The position numbers and the translations under genes are program-made. A stretch of DNA of 64,000 nucleotides from Sphingomonas sp. AX6 (lineage in GTDB: Bacteria > Pseudomonadota > Alphaproteobacteria > Sphingomonadales > Sphingomonadaceae), in assembly GCF_902506605.1 (NCBI RefSeq), contig NZ_LR733979.1:765064-829063 (forward strand). Reading direction: 5' to 3'. This document shows, piece by piece, positions 34,120-42,824 of this stretch (its first letter is position 1; the number at the start of each line of letters is the position of its first letter). The notes under the pieces were generated by a model. It was not told the origin of the DNA. It searched no databases and saw nothing but the letters and a program-made list of their open reading frames with translations.

Positions 34120-34514
34120 CGCCCGCGCCGTCGCTGTTCGACCGGTTCGTCCATCTGGGCCTCGGTGCGAAAGCCGAGGCCCAGCCGAGCTTTGACGGCA
34201 TGGCATGGTACGACGCCTATGCGGCGCGCACCGCCAGCGACGGCGCGAAAGGGCGGCTGGTCAGCCTCTACCGCTTCGACGCGGATTGGGAGTCGTGGGA
34301 AATGCACCCGGCGGGCGACGAGTTGGTGGTGTGCGTGGACGGCGAGATGACGCTGCATCAGGAACTGGCGGACGGGAAGGTGGAGACGGTGACGCTCGGC
34401 CCCGGCGATTATGCGATCAACCCGCCCGGCGTGTGGCACACCGCCGATGTGGCGGGAGAAGCGACGGCGCTGTTCGTGACGGCGGGCATGGGGACCGAGC
34501 ACCGACCGCGATAA
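34116..34514 (+). CDS. Single-domain cupin protein
   Basis: This 132-residue cupin has the conserved barrel motif regions EMHPAGDELVVCVDGEM and GPGDYAINPPGVWHTAD. Metal-binding residues may be the His and Glu of HPAGDE and the His of VWHTAD. It is coupled to the aminopeptidase by an ATGA overlap. A specific reaction cannot be assigned. Confidence 0.82.
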   Translation: MTPAPSLFDRFVHLGLGAKAEAQPSFDGMAWYDAYAARTASDGAKGRLVSLYRFDADWESWEMHPAGDELVVCVDGEMTLHQELADGKVETVTLGPGDYAINPPGVWHTADVAGEATALFVTAGMGTEHRPR

Positions 34515-34537
34515 GAGCGTCAGATCATTCCCCAACT

Positions 34538-34616
34538 CCCGTTTGTTTCGAGCGAAGTCGAGAAACGCGCGGCAAGCGCGCAGATCACGTTTCTCGACTT
34601 CGCTCGAAACAAACGG
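34538..34616. repeat. Inverted pair of the GTTTCGAGCG repeat family
   Basis: Arms at 34538-34567 and 34588-34616 are perfect inverted copies with the core GTTTCGAGCGAAGTCGAGAA, the third such pair in the window. It lies 24 bases after the cupin stop and may double as a transcription end. Confidence 0.88.
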
Positions 34617-34646
34617 AGATGGATGGCGGCGGCGAAGACTTGTGGC

Positions 34647-34799
34647 TCAATCGCCGCGCTCTTTCGCGCTCCCATCGTCCGGCGACGTCCCGGCTTCGCC
34701 CTCCCCGCTGCGCACCGCACGCGCCTGAGTCTTTCGCCGCCGCAAATTCTCGCGCAGCCGTGCCGCCAGGCGTTCCGCGCGTTCGTCCTTTGCGTTCAT
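34647..34799 (-). CDS. Small basic protein (50 aa), conserved type
   Basis: The 50-residue product begins NAKDERAERLAARLRENLRR and continues as a charged, helical, probably disordered tail. The RAERLAARLRENLRRRK stretch is a pattern I associate with short hypothetical proteins common in sphingomonads. AGGG lies upstream of the ATG. It is antiparallel to the tRNA and cupin. Function unknown; a nucleic-acid contact is possible from its charge. Confidence 0.6.
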   Translation of the reverse strand: MNAKDERAERLAARLRENLRRRKTQARAVRSGEGEAGTSPDDGSAKERGD

Positions 34800-34889
34800 G
34801 CTTTTCGCCCTAGCGCGCAAGGCGGCGGGTTGACAATCGCGGCATGGGCGGCGAATAGGCCGCTCCCGCCCGGCCGATGGCCAGCGAGT

Positions 34890-34964
<75 letters not shown>

Positions 34965-34994
34965 TTTTCCCTTCGCCATAACGGCATTCGGGGG

Positions 34995-36503
34995 TCAGCC
35001 GACGCCCTGAAGCGCCTTTTGACGGCGGCGCTGGACCGAGCTGCCGAACCCGATCGCTTCGCGATATTTGGCTACCGTGCGCCGCGCGATGTCGAAGCCC
35101 TTGGCGTTGAGCAGATCGACCAGCGTATCGTCGGACAGGATTTTCTTGGGGTCTTCGGCCAGGATCAGCGTGCGGATCGCGGCCTTGACCGCTTCGGCCG
35201 ACACCGCGTCGCCGCCGTCCGCCGACTGGATGGCCGAAGTGAAGAAATATTTCAGTTCGAACAGCCCGCGCGCGCAACTGAGATATTTGTTGCTGGTAAC
35301 GCGGCTGACGGTCGATTCGTGCATCTCGATCGCATCCGCCACGCGCGCCAGCGTCATCGGGCGCAGATGCGCGACGCCGTGGAGGAAGAACGCCTCCTGC
35401 TGTTTCACGATCTCACTCGCGACCTTGATGATCGTGCGCTGGCGCTGGTCGAGCGCCTTGACCAGCCAGTTGGCGCTGGCGAGCATGTCGCTGAGCCATG
35501 CCTTTGACGATTTGTCCTGCTTGCCGCCCGACAGTTCGACATAATAAGCGCGGTTGACCAGCACGCGCGGCAACGTCGCGGCATTGATCTCGATTCCCCA
35601 TCCCTGCCCGCGTCGCGCCACGAACAGGTCTGGGACCACCGCCTGGCTCGGCTCGCCGCCGAACCGGCAGCCGGGTTTGGGGTCGTAATCGCGCAGCTCG
35701 CGGATCATGTCCGCCAAATCTTCGTCATCGACACGGCAAATCTTGCGGAGGCGCGCCATGTCGCCGCGCGCGACCGATTCGAGATTGTCGATCAACGCCG
35801 CCATGCACGGGTCGTAGCGATCGGCCTCGCGCGCCTGGATCGCCAGGCATTCGGACAGGCTGCGCGCGCCGACACCGGTGGGATCGAAGCCGTGGATGAC
35901 GGCCAGCACTTGTTCGACCTCCGCCAGCGCGACGCCGAGGCGCTGCGACACGTCGAGCAGGTCGGCGCGCAGGTAGCCGATCTCGTCGATCTGATCGATC
36001 AGATGCTGGGCGATGAACAAGGCGCGGCCGGAGAGGGTTTCGCCCGCCTGGTGGTTGAGATGCTCGGCCAGACTCATGTCGGGCGCCGCGAAGCTGTCGA
36101 AATCGGGGCCGTCTTCCCCTGCGCCACCGCTGGACGTCCCGGACAGCCCGAGCGATCCGTCGAGACTGCCGACAGAATCCGATGCGCTGTCATGGTGAAA
36201 GGTTTCGGCGGAGAAATCGGCGTCGATCGAGGTTTCGCCACTCACATCGCCGCGTTCGATCAATTCGGCGCTGTCACGAGGTTCGGGCGGGGCTTCGGCC
36301 TCGAAATCGCTCTCTGGCTCACGCGCGGGCTCGCCCTCGTCGCGCTCGCCCGATTCAAGCAGCGGGTTTTTTTCGATCTCTTCCGCGATGAAGCCTTCGA
36401 CTTCAAGGTTCGACAGCGCGAGCAGCCGGATCGCCTGCTGCAACTGCGGCGTCATCACCAGCGATTGGGACTGGCGCAGATCGAGGCGCGGCGCGAGGCT
36501 CAT
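34995..36503 (-). CDS. rpoN: RNA polymerase sigma-54 factor
   Basis: This 502-residue sigma-54 factor has the N-terminal activator-interacting region (LRQSQSLVMTPQLQQAIRLL), an acidic region II (about residues 50-120), the core-binding part, and a C-terminal DNA-binding region. An HTH lies around HESTVSRVTSNKYLSC, and the RpoN box reads ARRTVAKYRE. ATG 36503 was chosen because further upstream residues would come from a palindromic repeat. It is last in the terC-rnd-lptCAB direction. No hpf or ptsN gene follows; the tRNA-Thr comes next on the other strand. Confidence 0.95.
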   Translation of the reverse strand: MSLAPRLDLRQSQSLVMTPQLQQAIRLLALSNLEVEGFIAEEIEKNPLLESGERDEGEPAREPESDFEAEAPPEPRDSAELIERGDVSGETSIDADFSAETFHHDSASDSVGSLDGSLGLSGTSSGGAGEDGPDFDSFAAPDMSLAEHLNHQAGETLSGRALFIAQHLIDQIDEIGYLRADLLDVSQRLGVALAEVEQVLAVIHGFDPTGVGARSLSECLAIQAREADRYDPCMAALIDNLESVARGDMARLRKICRVDDEDLADMIRELRDYDPKPGCRFGGEPSQAVVPDLFVARRGQGWGIEINAATLPRVLVNRAYYVELSGGKQDKSSKAWLSDMLASANWLVKALDQRQRTIIKVASEIVKQQEAFFLHGVAHLRPMTLARVADAIEMHESTVSRVTSNKYLSCARGLFELKYFFTSAIQSADGGDAVSAEAVKAAIRTLILAEDPKKILSDDTLVDLLNAKGFDIARRTVAKYREAIGFGSSVQRRRQKALQGVG

Positions 36504-36527
36504 GGCTTCACCCCCGCTCCCCACTCC

Positions 36528-36648
36528 CCGTTGGTGTCGAGTAGGGATCGAGCTTGTCGAGAGCCTGTATCGAGACAAGCTCTCTCGTGGTCACCCCTCC
36601 CTCGATACGCCTTCTCGACAAGCTCGAAGGCTACTCGGGACGAACGGA
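36528..36648. repeat. Long imperfect inverted repeat between lptB and rpoN
   Basis: Arms of about 46-49 bases (36528-36573 and 36600-36648) contain CGAGCTTGTCGAGA and its complement and end near CTCGATAC. This looks like a composite REP element. It separates rpoN from the lpt genes and may end or process the upstream transcript. Confidence 0.75.
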
Positions 36649-36674
36649 GTTGGGGGACGGTTGTACCCATCGCG

Positions 36675-37451
36675 CTAAAGGGTGAACCCCTCACCCAGAT
36701 AAAGCCGCCGGACATTGGCGTCGGCCACCAATTCCTCCGGCGAGCCCGTGAACAGCACGCGGCCATCATAAATGATGTAGGCGCGATCGACGATTTCCAG
36801 CGTCTCGCGGACATTATGGTCGGTAATCAGCACGCCGATGTCGCGGCTTTTGAGATCCTTCACCAGATCGCGAATGTCGGAGATCGAGATCGGATCGATG
36901 CCGGCGAACGGTTCGTCGAGCAGCATGATCGTAGGGTCGGCGGCCAGCGCGCGGGCGATTTCGGCGCGGCGGCGCTCGCCCCCCGACAGCGCCATCGCGG
37001 GCGACGACCGCAACCGGGTCAGGCCGAATTCGTCGAGCAGTTTGTCGAGCCGCGCCATCCGCGCCGCCTTGTTCGGCTCGGCCAGTTCCAGCACGGCGAG
37101 AATGTTCTTCTCCACCGTCATCCCGCGAAAGATCGAGGTTTCCTGCGGCAGATAGCCCAGACCCAGCACCGCGCGGCGATACATGGGAAGGCCGGTGATG
37201 TCGGCGCCGTCGAGCATGATCCGGCCCGCATCGGGCTTCACCAGCCCCATCACGGAATAGAAGCTCGTGGTCTTGCCCGCGCCGTTGGGGCCGAGCAGCC
37301 CGACGACTTCGCCGCGCCCGACCGACATCGAAACGTCGGACAGCACGATTTTCTTGTCATAGGATTTGGCGATCGACACCACCGCCAGCCCGTCGGCGGG
37401 CGGGGTTTCGTGCACCGCCTCCATCGTGTCGAGCGTCGTGACCTGATCCAT
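36675..37451 (-). CDS. lptB: LPS export ABC transporter ATP-binding protein
   Basis: LptB powers extraction of lipopolysaccharide from the inner membrane. The 258-residue ATPase has Walker A GPNGAGKTT (about residues 55-63), signature LSGGERRRAEIA, Walker B IMLLDEPFAGID and the H-loop LITDHNVRE. A short N-terminal extension (residues 1-20) is specific to this copy. AAGGGG precedes the ATG. lptA lies 140 bases upstream. Confidence 0.95.
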   Translation of the reverse strand: MDQVTTLDTMEAVHETPPADGLAVVSIAKSYDKKIVLSDVSMSVGRGEVVGLLGPNGAGKTTSFYSVMGLVKPDAGRIMLDGADITGLPMYRRAVLGLGYLPQETSIFRGMTVEKNILAVLELAEPNKAARMARLDKLLDEFGLTRLRSSPAMALSGGERRRAEIARALAADPTIMLLDEPFAGIDPISISDIRDLVKDLKSRDIGVLITDHNVRETLEIVDRAYIIYDGRVLFTGSPEELVADANVRRLYLGEGFTL

Positions 37452-37591
37452 TTAATCCCCTTCATGGCGCTTGCGCGGCAGATTGGCAGGTTTATTGCAT
37501 GACCGTCGCTTTGGCTAGTATGCCGTGCTTAGGAGCCACAGAAAAGCGGCAAGCGGACCATCCGCCCGAACCGCACGATCGCCGACCGGCG

Positions 37592-38152
37592 TTACTCGCC
37601 GCGGTCGGGGACCGAGAAGCGCCCGGTCACGCGCCCGCCGCCCTGCGTCACGCTGCCGTCGGGCGCGGTGGTCGAACCACCCGTCGCCGATCCGTCGATT
37701 ACCGCGCGTCCGCTGTCGAGATTGATCGACAACCGTCCGCCGCGAATGACGTTCGGCCCCTCGTTCAGCGTCACGCCACCGACCATCGTGATGACGCGGC
37801 GGTTGAGGTCGTACACCGCATATTGGCCGCTGGCGCGCTGGTTGGGGCGGACCACGGTCACGCCGCCCGCCGCATCGAGCCGCGACACCTGCGGATTTCC
37901 GTCGAGCACCGCGCCGGTATAGGCGACGGTCACGCGGTTGGCGTCGAGCGTCATGTTCGACTGGGTGATTTTGACCCCGCCCGACAGGATGGCGCGATTG
38001 GCACGGTCCTGAAGCTCGATATTCTGCGCGGCGAAATCGATCGGGGCGTTCGAATTATGCTGTTGCTGCGCGGTCGCCCCACCCGCAGCAATCGCCGCGG
38101 TCGTCGCCAGCGCGGAAAGGACGATGATCGTGCGGGTGCGGAGCCGTTTCAT
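37592..38152 (-). CDS. lptA: LPS transport periplasmic protein LptA
   Basis: LptA forms the periplasmic bridge for LPS. The 186-residue protein has a signal peptide (ends GGATAQ, about residue 28) and the OstA beta-jellyroll with IDFAAQNIELQDRANRAILS, MTLDANRVTVAYTG and IRGGRLSINLDSGRAVIDG. It starts 9 bases after lptC and shares the family's two-half jellyroll repeat. Confidence 0.92.
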   Translation of the reverse strand: MKRLRTRTIIVLSALATTAAIAAGGATAQQQHNSNAPIDFAAQNIELQDRANRAILSGGVKITQSNMTLDANRVTVAYTGAVLDGNPQVSRLDAAGGVTVVRPNQRASGQYAVYDLNRRVITMVGGVTLNEGPNVIRGGRLSINLDSGRAVIDGSATGGSTTAPDGSVTQGGGRVTGRFSVPDRGE

Positions 38153-38160
38153 GATCGACC

Positions 38161-38799
38161 TTAATTTGTGCGTCCGGGGTAAATCCGCAAGCGGGCATTT
38201 CCCTCCAATCGCACGTTTCTTTCTTCAAGATCGGCGCGCATCCGATCGCCCGAGAAATTGCCCATCGGGGTCGATCCGGTGACTGGCCCTGCGCTCTGCA
38301 TCTGGCGCGTCTTCAAATCGACGGTCACGTCGCGCGTATCCATCCGGTATCCGTCGGCGGCGTTGAACTCGATCGGCCCATCGACCATCACGCGTTCCTG
38401 CTCGATATCGTAACGCCCACGTTCAGCCTTCATGCGCGCAGGGCCATCGGGAAGCTGAATGCCCGCGGCGAGATCGTCGAGCCGGACGATCGGTTCGGCA
38501 GAGCTTTGCTGGACGGCGGAGCCCGCGGTCAACGCGAAGGGCTGACCTTTCGCATCGGCACCGCGATACGACGCCGAGGTCGTCCGCATCCGTTCCTGCG
38601 CGACCTCAACCTTGTTCTTGTCGAGCAGAAACGAAACGTCGCCACCCATGAACAAGGGTGCCATCACCAGAAACGCCGCCAACACCCCGATCCCCATCGG
38701 CAGCACGACCTGCGCCACCTGCACCACGCGATCGTGAACACTGCCGGGGCGAGCCCAGCGACGGCGTTCGGATCGGACCTGGCGTGCGATGTCGGACAT
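38161..38799 (-). CDS. lptC: LPS export inner-membrane protein LptC
   Basis: LptC is the bitopic member of the LPS machine. The 212-residue protein has a basic cytoplasmic tail, one membrane helix (VVLPMGIGVLAAFLVMAPLF, about residues 31-50) and a periplasmic LptC/OstA-like domain with SASYRGADAKGQPFALTAG. It lies between rnd (7-base gap) and lptA. Confidence 0.9.
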   Translation of the reverse strand: MSDIARQVRSERRRWARPGSVHDRVVQVAQVVLPMGIGVLAAFLVMAPLFMGGDVSFLLDKNKVEVAQERMRTTSASYRGADAKGQPFALTAGSAVQQSSAEPIVRLDDLAAGIQLPDGPARMKAERGRYDIEQERVMVDGPIEFNAADGYRMDTRDVTVDLKTRQMQSAGPVTGSTPMGNFSGDRMRADLEERNVRLEGNARLRIYPGRTN

Positions 38800-38806
38800 G
38801 GTTCAG

Positions 38807-39424
38807 CTACGCGTGGGCGAAGATATCGGTTTCAGGCCAGCCTTCGAGGTCGAGCACCGCGCGCGCGGGCAGGAAGTCGAAACAGGCCTGCGCCAGTTCC
38901 ATCCGGCCTTCGCGGATCAGGCGCTTGTCGAGTTCTTCCTTCATCCGGTGCAGATAGCGCACGTCGGACGCGGCATATTCGCGCTGCGCGTCGCTGATCT
39001 CGGGCGCGCCCCAGTCGGACGACTGCTGAACCTTGGACAGTTCGGCACCAACCAGTTCGCGGACCAATTCCTTCAGGCCGTGCCGGTCGGTATAGGTGCG
39101 CACCAGCCGCGAGGCGATCTTGGTGCAGTAAACCGGCGAGGCATCGACATCGAGGTAGAACTGGATCGCGGCCAGATCGAAGCGCGCGAAGTGATACAGC
39201 TTCAGCCGCGCCGGATCGTCGAGCACCGCCTTCAGATTGGGCGCGTCATACTCCGAATCGGGCGAAAACCGCACCAGATGCTCGTCGCCGTTGCCGTCCG
39301 AAATCTGGACCAGGCACAACCGGTCGCGCGGGGTGTTCAGCCCCATCGTCTCTGTATCGACGGCAACGGGGCCATCGGCGAGCACGCCTTCGGGCAGGTC
39401 TTCTTCGTGGAAATATACAGCCAT
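38807..39424 (-). CDS. rnd: Ribonuclease D-like 3'-5' exonuclease
   Basis: This 205-residue stand-alone DEDDy exonuclease lacks the HRDC domains of E. coli RNase D. The motifs are VAVDTETMGLN, LYHFARFDLAAI and YAASDVRYLHRM. It may trim tRNA 3' ends. The chosen ATG 39424 lies in the 3' arm of a perfect 12-bp hairpin. An in-frame TTG at 39460 overlaps the terC stop and would add 12 residues encoded by the palindrome. Operon order is terC, rnd, lptC, lptA, lptB, rpoN. Confidence 0.9.
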   Translation of the reverse strand: MAVYFHEEDLPEGVLADGPVAVDTETMGLNTPRDRLCLVQISDGNGDEHLVRFSPDSEYDAPNLKAVLDDPARLKLYHFARFDLAAIQFYLDVDASPVYCTKIASRLVRTYTDRHGLKELVRELVGAELSKVQQSSDWGAPEISDAQREYAASDVRYLHRMKEELDKRLIREGRMELAQACFDFLPARAVLDLEGWPETDIFAHA

Positions 39425-39451
39425 CCCGAAGCGCCTAGACGCTTCGGGATG
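39422..39451. promoter_or_regulatory. Perfect 12-bp hairpin holding the rnd start codon
   Basis: CATCCCGAAGCG (39422-39433) and CGCTTCGGGATG (39440-39451) pair perfectly around the 6-base loop CCTAGA. On the minus-strand mRNA the rnd ATG is the last three bases of the stem. It may gate rnd translation or be a REP remnant. Confidence 0.7.
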
Positions 39452-39456
39452 AACGC

Positions 39457-40275
39457 TCAATGGCCGTCGTTAACGACAGGCGCTTCACCGCGCGCGGCCA
39501 TCTTTCTGGCACGCGAACGGCGCGAGAAGATGTTGAGCCCCTCGACCAGTGCAGAGAACGCCATCGCCGCATAGATATAGCCCTTTGGCACATGCACGCC
39601 GAAGCCGTCGGCGATCAGCACCGCGCCGATCATCAGCAGGAAGCCCAGCGCCAGCATGACGACGGTCGGGTTGTCCTTGATGAAATTGGCGAGCGGATCG
39701 GCGGCGACCAGCATGACGATGACGGTGATGATCACCGCGGTCATCATGATCGGCACATGGTCGGTCATGCCGACCGCAGTCAGGATCGAATCGATCGAGA
39801 ACACCATGTCGAGCAGGATGATCTGAAAGATGGCCGAGCCGAAGGACAGTGCGACCTTGCCCTTTTTGTCGAGAGTTTCGCCGGTCTGTTCGACGTCCAT
39901 CGTGTGATGGACTTCCTTGGTCGCCTTCCACACCAGGAACAAACCACCGGCGATCAGGATCAGGTCGCGCCACGAAAAGCTCGTTTCGAAAGCAGGCTGG
40001 CCATATTCGTTGAGTGGCCCCTGCCACCCCAAATCGAACACCGGCGTGGTCAGCGAAATGATGAACGCGATCATCGACAACAATGCCAGGCGCATGATCA
40101 GCGCCAGTGCGATACCGATTCGCCGAGCCTTTTGCCGCTGATGCTCGGGCAATTTGTTCGACAGAATCGAAATGAAAATCAGGTTGTCGATGCCGAGAAC
40201 GACCTCAAGCACGATTAGGGTGATCAGTGCGGCCCAGGCTGCAGGGTCCGACAGCAACATCATGATTTCGTCCAT
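39457..40275 (-). CDS. TerC family integral membrane protein
   Basis: This 272-residue protein has seven or so membrane helices and the TerC signatures: [17 protein letters not shown] with the conserved Asp, [18 protein letters not shown], and [17 protein letters not shown]. The family is linked to manganese or other metal export and to metalation of exported proteins. ATG 40275 gives the usual N-terminus; further upstream the frame reads through Ala/Gly codons of the opposite-strand cold-shock gene. No tellurite gene cluster is present. Confidence 0.92.
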   Translation of the reverse strand: MDEIMMLLSDPAAWAALITLIVLEVVLGIDNLIFISILSNKLPEHQRQKARRIGIALALIMRLALLSMIAFIISLTTPVFDLGWQGPLNEYGQPAFETSFSWRDLILIAGGLFLVWKATKEVHHTMDVEQTGETLDKKGKVALSFGSAIFQIILLDMVFSIDSILTAVGMTDHVPIMMTAVIITVIVMLVAADPLANFIKDNPTVVMLALGFLLMIGAVLIADGFGVHVPKGYIYAAMAFSALVEGLNIFSRRSRARKMAARGEAPVVNDGH

Positions 40276-40484
40276 AGGCGGCAGGCTGTGCCGTTTCCGC
40301 CACGAATGCGCAAGATACGACGTGCGACCCTGCGGCGAATCGACAAAATCATTCGCGAACCTGTTGTTTTTGGGATAAGGCTGAGTCGTGGCGCACTTTG
40401 TTTGAGCGTCCGGAGACCTGCGTTCGTCGTCCGACGTCGGTGCTTCAGGTGACGAATTGGGCGAGCGGGAAGACGAACAGGGCA

Positions 40485-41333
40485 ATGAGTTTTGATCGAG
40501 GGCGCCGCGGCGAACGCGGCGGGCGCGGCAGGGACAAGCGCGATAGTTTCGGCGGCGACGATAATGGCGGTGGTGGTGGCTTCGGCGACCGCGGCGGTTT
40601 CGGCGGCGGCGGTGATCGCTTCGGCGGTGGCGGCGGCGGCTTTGGCGGCGGCGACCGATTCGGCGGTGGTGGCGGCGGCGACCGGTTCGGCGGCGGTGGC
40701 GGTGGCGGCGGTTTCCGTGGTGGTGGCGCACCGAGCGGCGGTGGCGGCTTCGGTGGCGGTCGCGGGATGCCTCCCCAAGTTGTTGGCGAAGCAACCGGGA
40801 TCGTAAAGTTCTTCAACGCGCAAAAGGGCTTTGGCTTCGTCGTGCGCGATGACGGCGGCGAAGATGTATTCGTTCATATCTCGGCCGTCGAGCAGGCGGG
40901 CCTGACCGGTCTTGCCGAAGGCCAGCCGATGGGCTTCACGCTCGTCGATCGCGGCGGTCGTATTTCTGCCACCGACCTGAAAATCGATGGTGAACCGATG
41001 GCCGTCGAGGAACGCGCCCCGCGTGAACCGCGCGAAGGCGGGTTCGGTGGCGAGCGTGGTGGTGACCGTGGCGGCTTCGGCGGCGGCGACCGCGGTGGAC
41101 CCCAGCGGCAGCTTACCGGTGAGAAGGCGACGGGCACCGTCAAATTCTTCAATGCGATGAAGGGCTTCGGCTTCATTCAGCGCGACGACGGACAGCCCGA
41201 TGCGTTCGTCCATATCTCTGCCGTCGAACGTGCAGGGATGCCGACGCTCAACGAAGGCGACCGTCTCGGTTTCGAAATCGAAGTCGATCGCCGCGGCAAG
41301 CATGCCGCCGTGAACCTGACCAACGAGCAATAA
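40485..41333 (+). CDS. Double cold-shock-domain protein with Gly/Arg/Phe-rich N-terminus
   Basis: This 282-residue RNA/DNA-binding protein has two cold-shock domains. The first, from about residue 104, has [20 protein letters not shown] and [11 protein letters not shown]. The second, from about residue 215, has [20 protein letters not shown] and [10 protein letters not shown]. Residues 1-100 are an RGG/FGGG low-complexity tract with Asp and Arg spaced through it, and a second short RGG tract lies between the domains. Such tails favour RNA binding and condensate formation in other proteins; that role here is inference. A long 5' leader (about 100 bases) and a strong terminator frame a single-gene unit. 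Confidence 0.93.
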   Translation: MSFDRGRRGERGGRGRDKRDSFGGDDNGGGGGFGDRGGFGGGGDRFGGGGGGFGGGDRFGGGGGGDRFGGGGGGGGFRGGGAPSGGGGFGGGRGMPPQVVGEATGIVKFFNAQKGFGFVVRDDGGEDVFVHISAVEQAGLTGLAEGQPMGFTLVDRGGRISATDLKIDGEPMAVEERAPREPREGGFGGERGGDRGGFGGGDRGGPQRQLTGEKATGTVKFFNAMKGFGFIQRDDGQPDAFVHISAVERAGMPTLNEGDRLGFEIEVDRRGKHAAVNLTNEQ

Positions 41334-41362
41334 CGCTCCACGCCAGAACGGCTGAAACATCA

Positions 41363-41400
41363 GGCCCGGTCGTCCATCGTGACGGCCGGGCCTTTTGTTT
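41363..41400 (+). terminator. Intrinsic terminator after the cold-shock gene
   Basis: GGCCCGG (41363-41369) pairs with CCGGGCC (41386-41392), with extra CGT/ACG pairs inside, followed by TTTTGTTTT. Confidence 0.88.
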
Positions 41401-41431
41401 TGGTGCGGAGGTTGCGCCACAGCAATTTGTG

Positions 41432-41504
41432 CGCCTGTGAAAGTAGGAGCGGTGGCTGGATTGGCGACCGCCCCTGGGCCAACGCTCCTGCTTTCGCAGG
41501 AGCG
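41432..41504. repeat. REP-like inverted pair (AAGCAGGAG family)
   Basis: Left arm CGCCTGTGAAAGTAGGAGCG and right arm CGCTCCTGCTTTCGCAGGAG are inverted, related to the pair at 17063-17138. The gap to glycerate kinase (about 250 bases) holds nothing else I can name. Confidence 0.65.
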
Positions 41505-41657
41505 CGGCTGTTCACAAGCGTTTCAAGCTTTGCATGAGGGACAAGCCAACCCGGAAACCGATTTCCCGGCCATCTCCGGTTCACTTGATCTGAAGCAACT
41601 TCCCGCCCGCTTCGTGGTTACGCATCCGTAACCGCGTCGATACGGAAAGAGGGGACG

Positions 41658-42824
41658 ATGCTCAGGCTGCTCGTGGCACCATCGGGCTATAAGGAGAGCC
41701 TTGACGCAGAAAGCGTCGCGTCGGCGATTGCGGCGGGCGTGCGCGCCGCGTCCGACCGGGTGCATGTCGTCGAACTTCCGCTGGCCGATGGCGGCGAGGG
41801 CACCGCGCGGACGATGGCGCGGATCACCGGTGGAACGATCCATGGCGTCCGCGTCACCGGGCCGGTGGGTGAGGCGATCGATTCGCATTTCGCGATGCTG
41901 GGCAACAGCGATCGCCCGACGGCGGTGGTCGAACTCGCTGCCGCGGCGGGGCTGCGCCATGTGCCGTCCGACCGGCGCGATCCGATGCGGACGACGACGC
42001 GCGGGGTCGGTGAACTGGTCCTCGCGGCGATCGACCAAGGCGCGGAACGCATCGTCATCGGCTGCGGTGATTCGGGGGTGAATGACGGCGGCATGGGACT
42101 GGCGCGAGCCTTGGGTGCGCGGTTCCTGGATGCGAACGGCGAGGAGATTGCGCAAGGCGGAGTCGGCCTTGGCGATCTCGACCGAATCGACCTATCGCGC
42201 CTCGACCCGCGGATCGCCGCGACCGATTTTGAAGTGGCGTGCAACATCGCCAATGTGCTGACCGGCCCCGACGGCGTCGCGCGGCTGTTCGGCCCGCAAA
42301 AGGGCGCATCACCGGAGGAAGTCGAGGCGCTCGCCGCCGGGCTGGACCGTTATGCCGACATCATCGAGCGCGATTGCGGAAACGATGTACGCACGATTCC
42401 AGGCGGTGGCGCATCGGGCGGCGTCGGCGCGGGACTGCACGCGTTGCTCGGGGCGCGACTGATTTCTCGATTCGACGCGCTGTTTCCCTATTTCGATGTC
42501 GATGCCGCGATTGCCGAGTGCGATCTGGTCATCACCGCCGAGGGGGGTGTCGATTTCAAGACCGCACGCGGCAAGATTCCGGCAGAGATCGGCATGCGCG
42601 GGCGGGCGGCGGGCAAGCCGGTGATCGTGCTGGCGGGCACCGTCGGCGAGCGCGCCGAAGTCGTGCTGAACCACGGCGTCTGCGCCTATTTCTCGACCGT
42701 CGAAAAGCCGCAGACGCTGGCAGAGGCGATCGAGCATACCCGCGAACAAGTGACGCTGATGGCCGAACATGTCGTGCGGACCTTCATCGCCGGGATGGCA
42801 TTGGGTGCCGCCACACGTGGCTGA
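41658..42824 (+). CDS. Glycerate 2-kinase (GarK/GlxK type)
   Basis: This 388-residue type II glycerate kinase phosphorylates D-glycerate. Motifs are VAPSGYKESLDAE at the start, PLADGGEGT, the GCGDSGVNDGGMGLARALGA loop, PGGGASGGVGAG and ITAEGGVDFKT. The next gene, a DASS-type permease, starts inside the kinase end, so uptake and phosphorylation of glycerate or a related hydroxy acid may be linked. No ribosome site of note; a palindromic pair lies upstream. Confidence 0.92.
   Translation: MLRLLVAPSGYKESLDAESVASAIAAGVRAASDRVHVVELPLADGGEGTARTMARITGGTIHGVRVTGPVGEAIDSHFAMLGNSDRPTAVVELAAAAGLRHVPSDRRDPMRTTTRGVGELVLAAIDQGAERIVIGCGDSGVNDGGMGLARALGARFLDANGEEIAQGGVGLGDLDRIDLSRLDPRIAATDFEVACNIANVLTGPDGVARLFGPQKGASPEEVEALAAGLDRYADIIERDCGNDVRTIPGGGASGGVGAGLHALLGARLISRFDALFPYFDVDAAIAECDLVITAEGGVDFKTARGKIPAEIGMRGRAAGKPVIVLAGTVGERAEVVLNHGVCAYFSTVEKPQTLAEAIEHTREQVTLMAEHVVRTFIAGMALGAATRG

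Noticed and set aside
40445..40816. Proline-rich frame on the minus strand opposite the cold-shock gene
   Set aside because: It is the mirror of the Gly-rich GGC/GGT codons of the real gene; no start signals.
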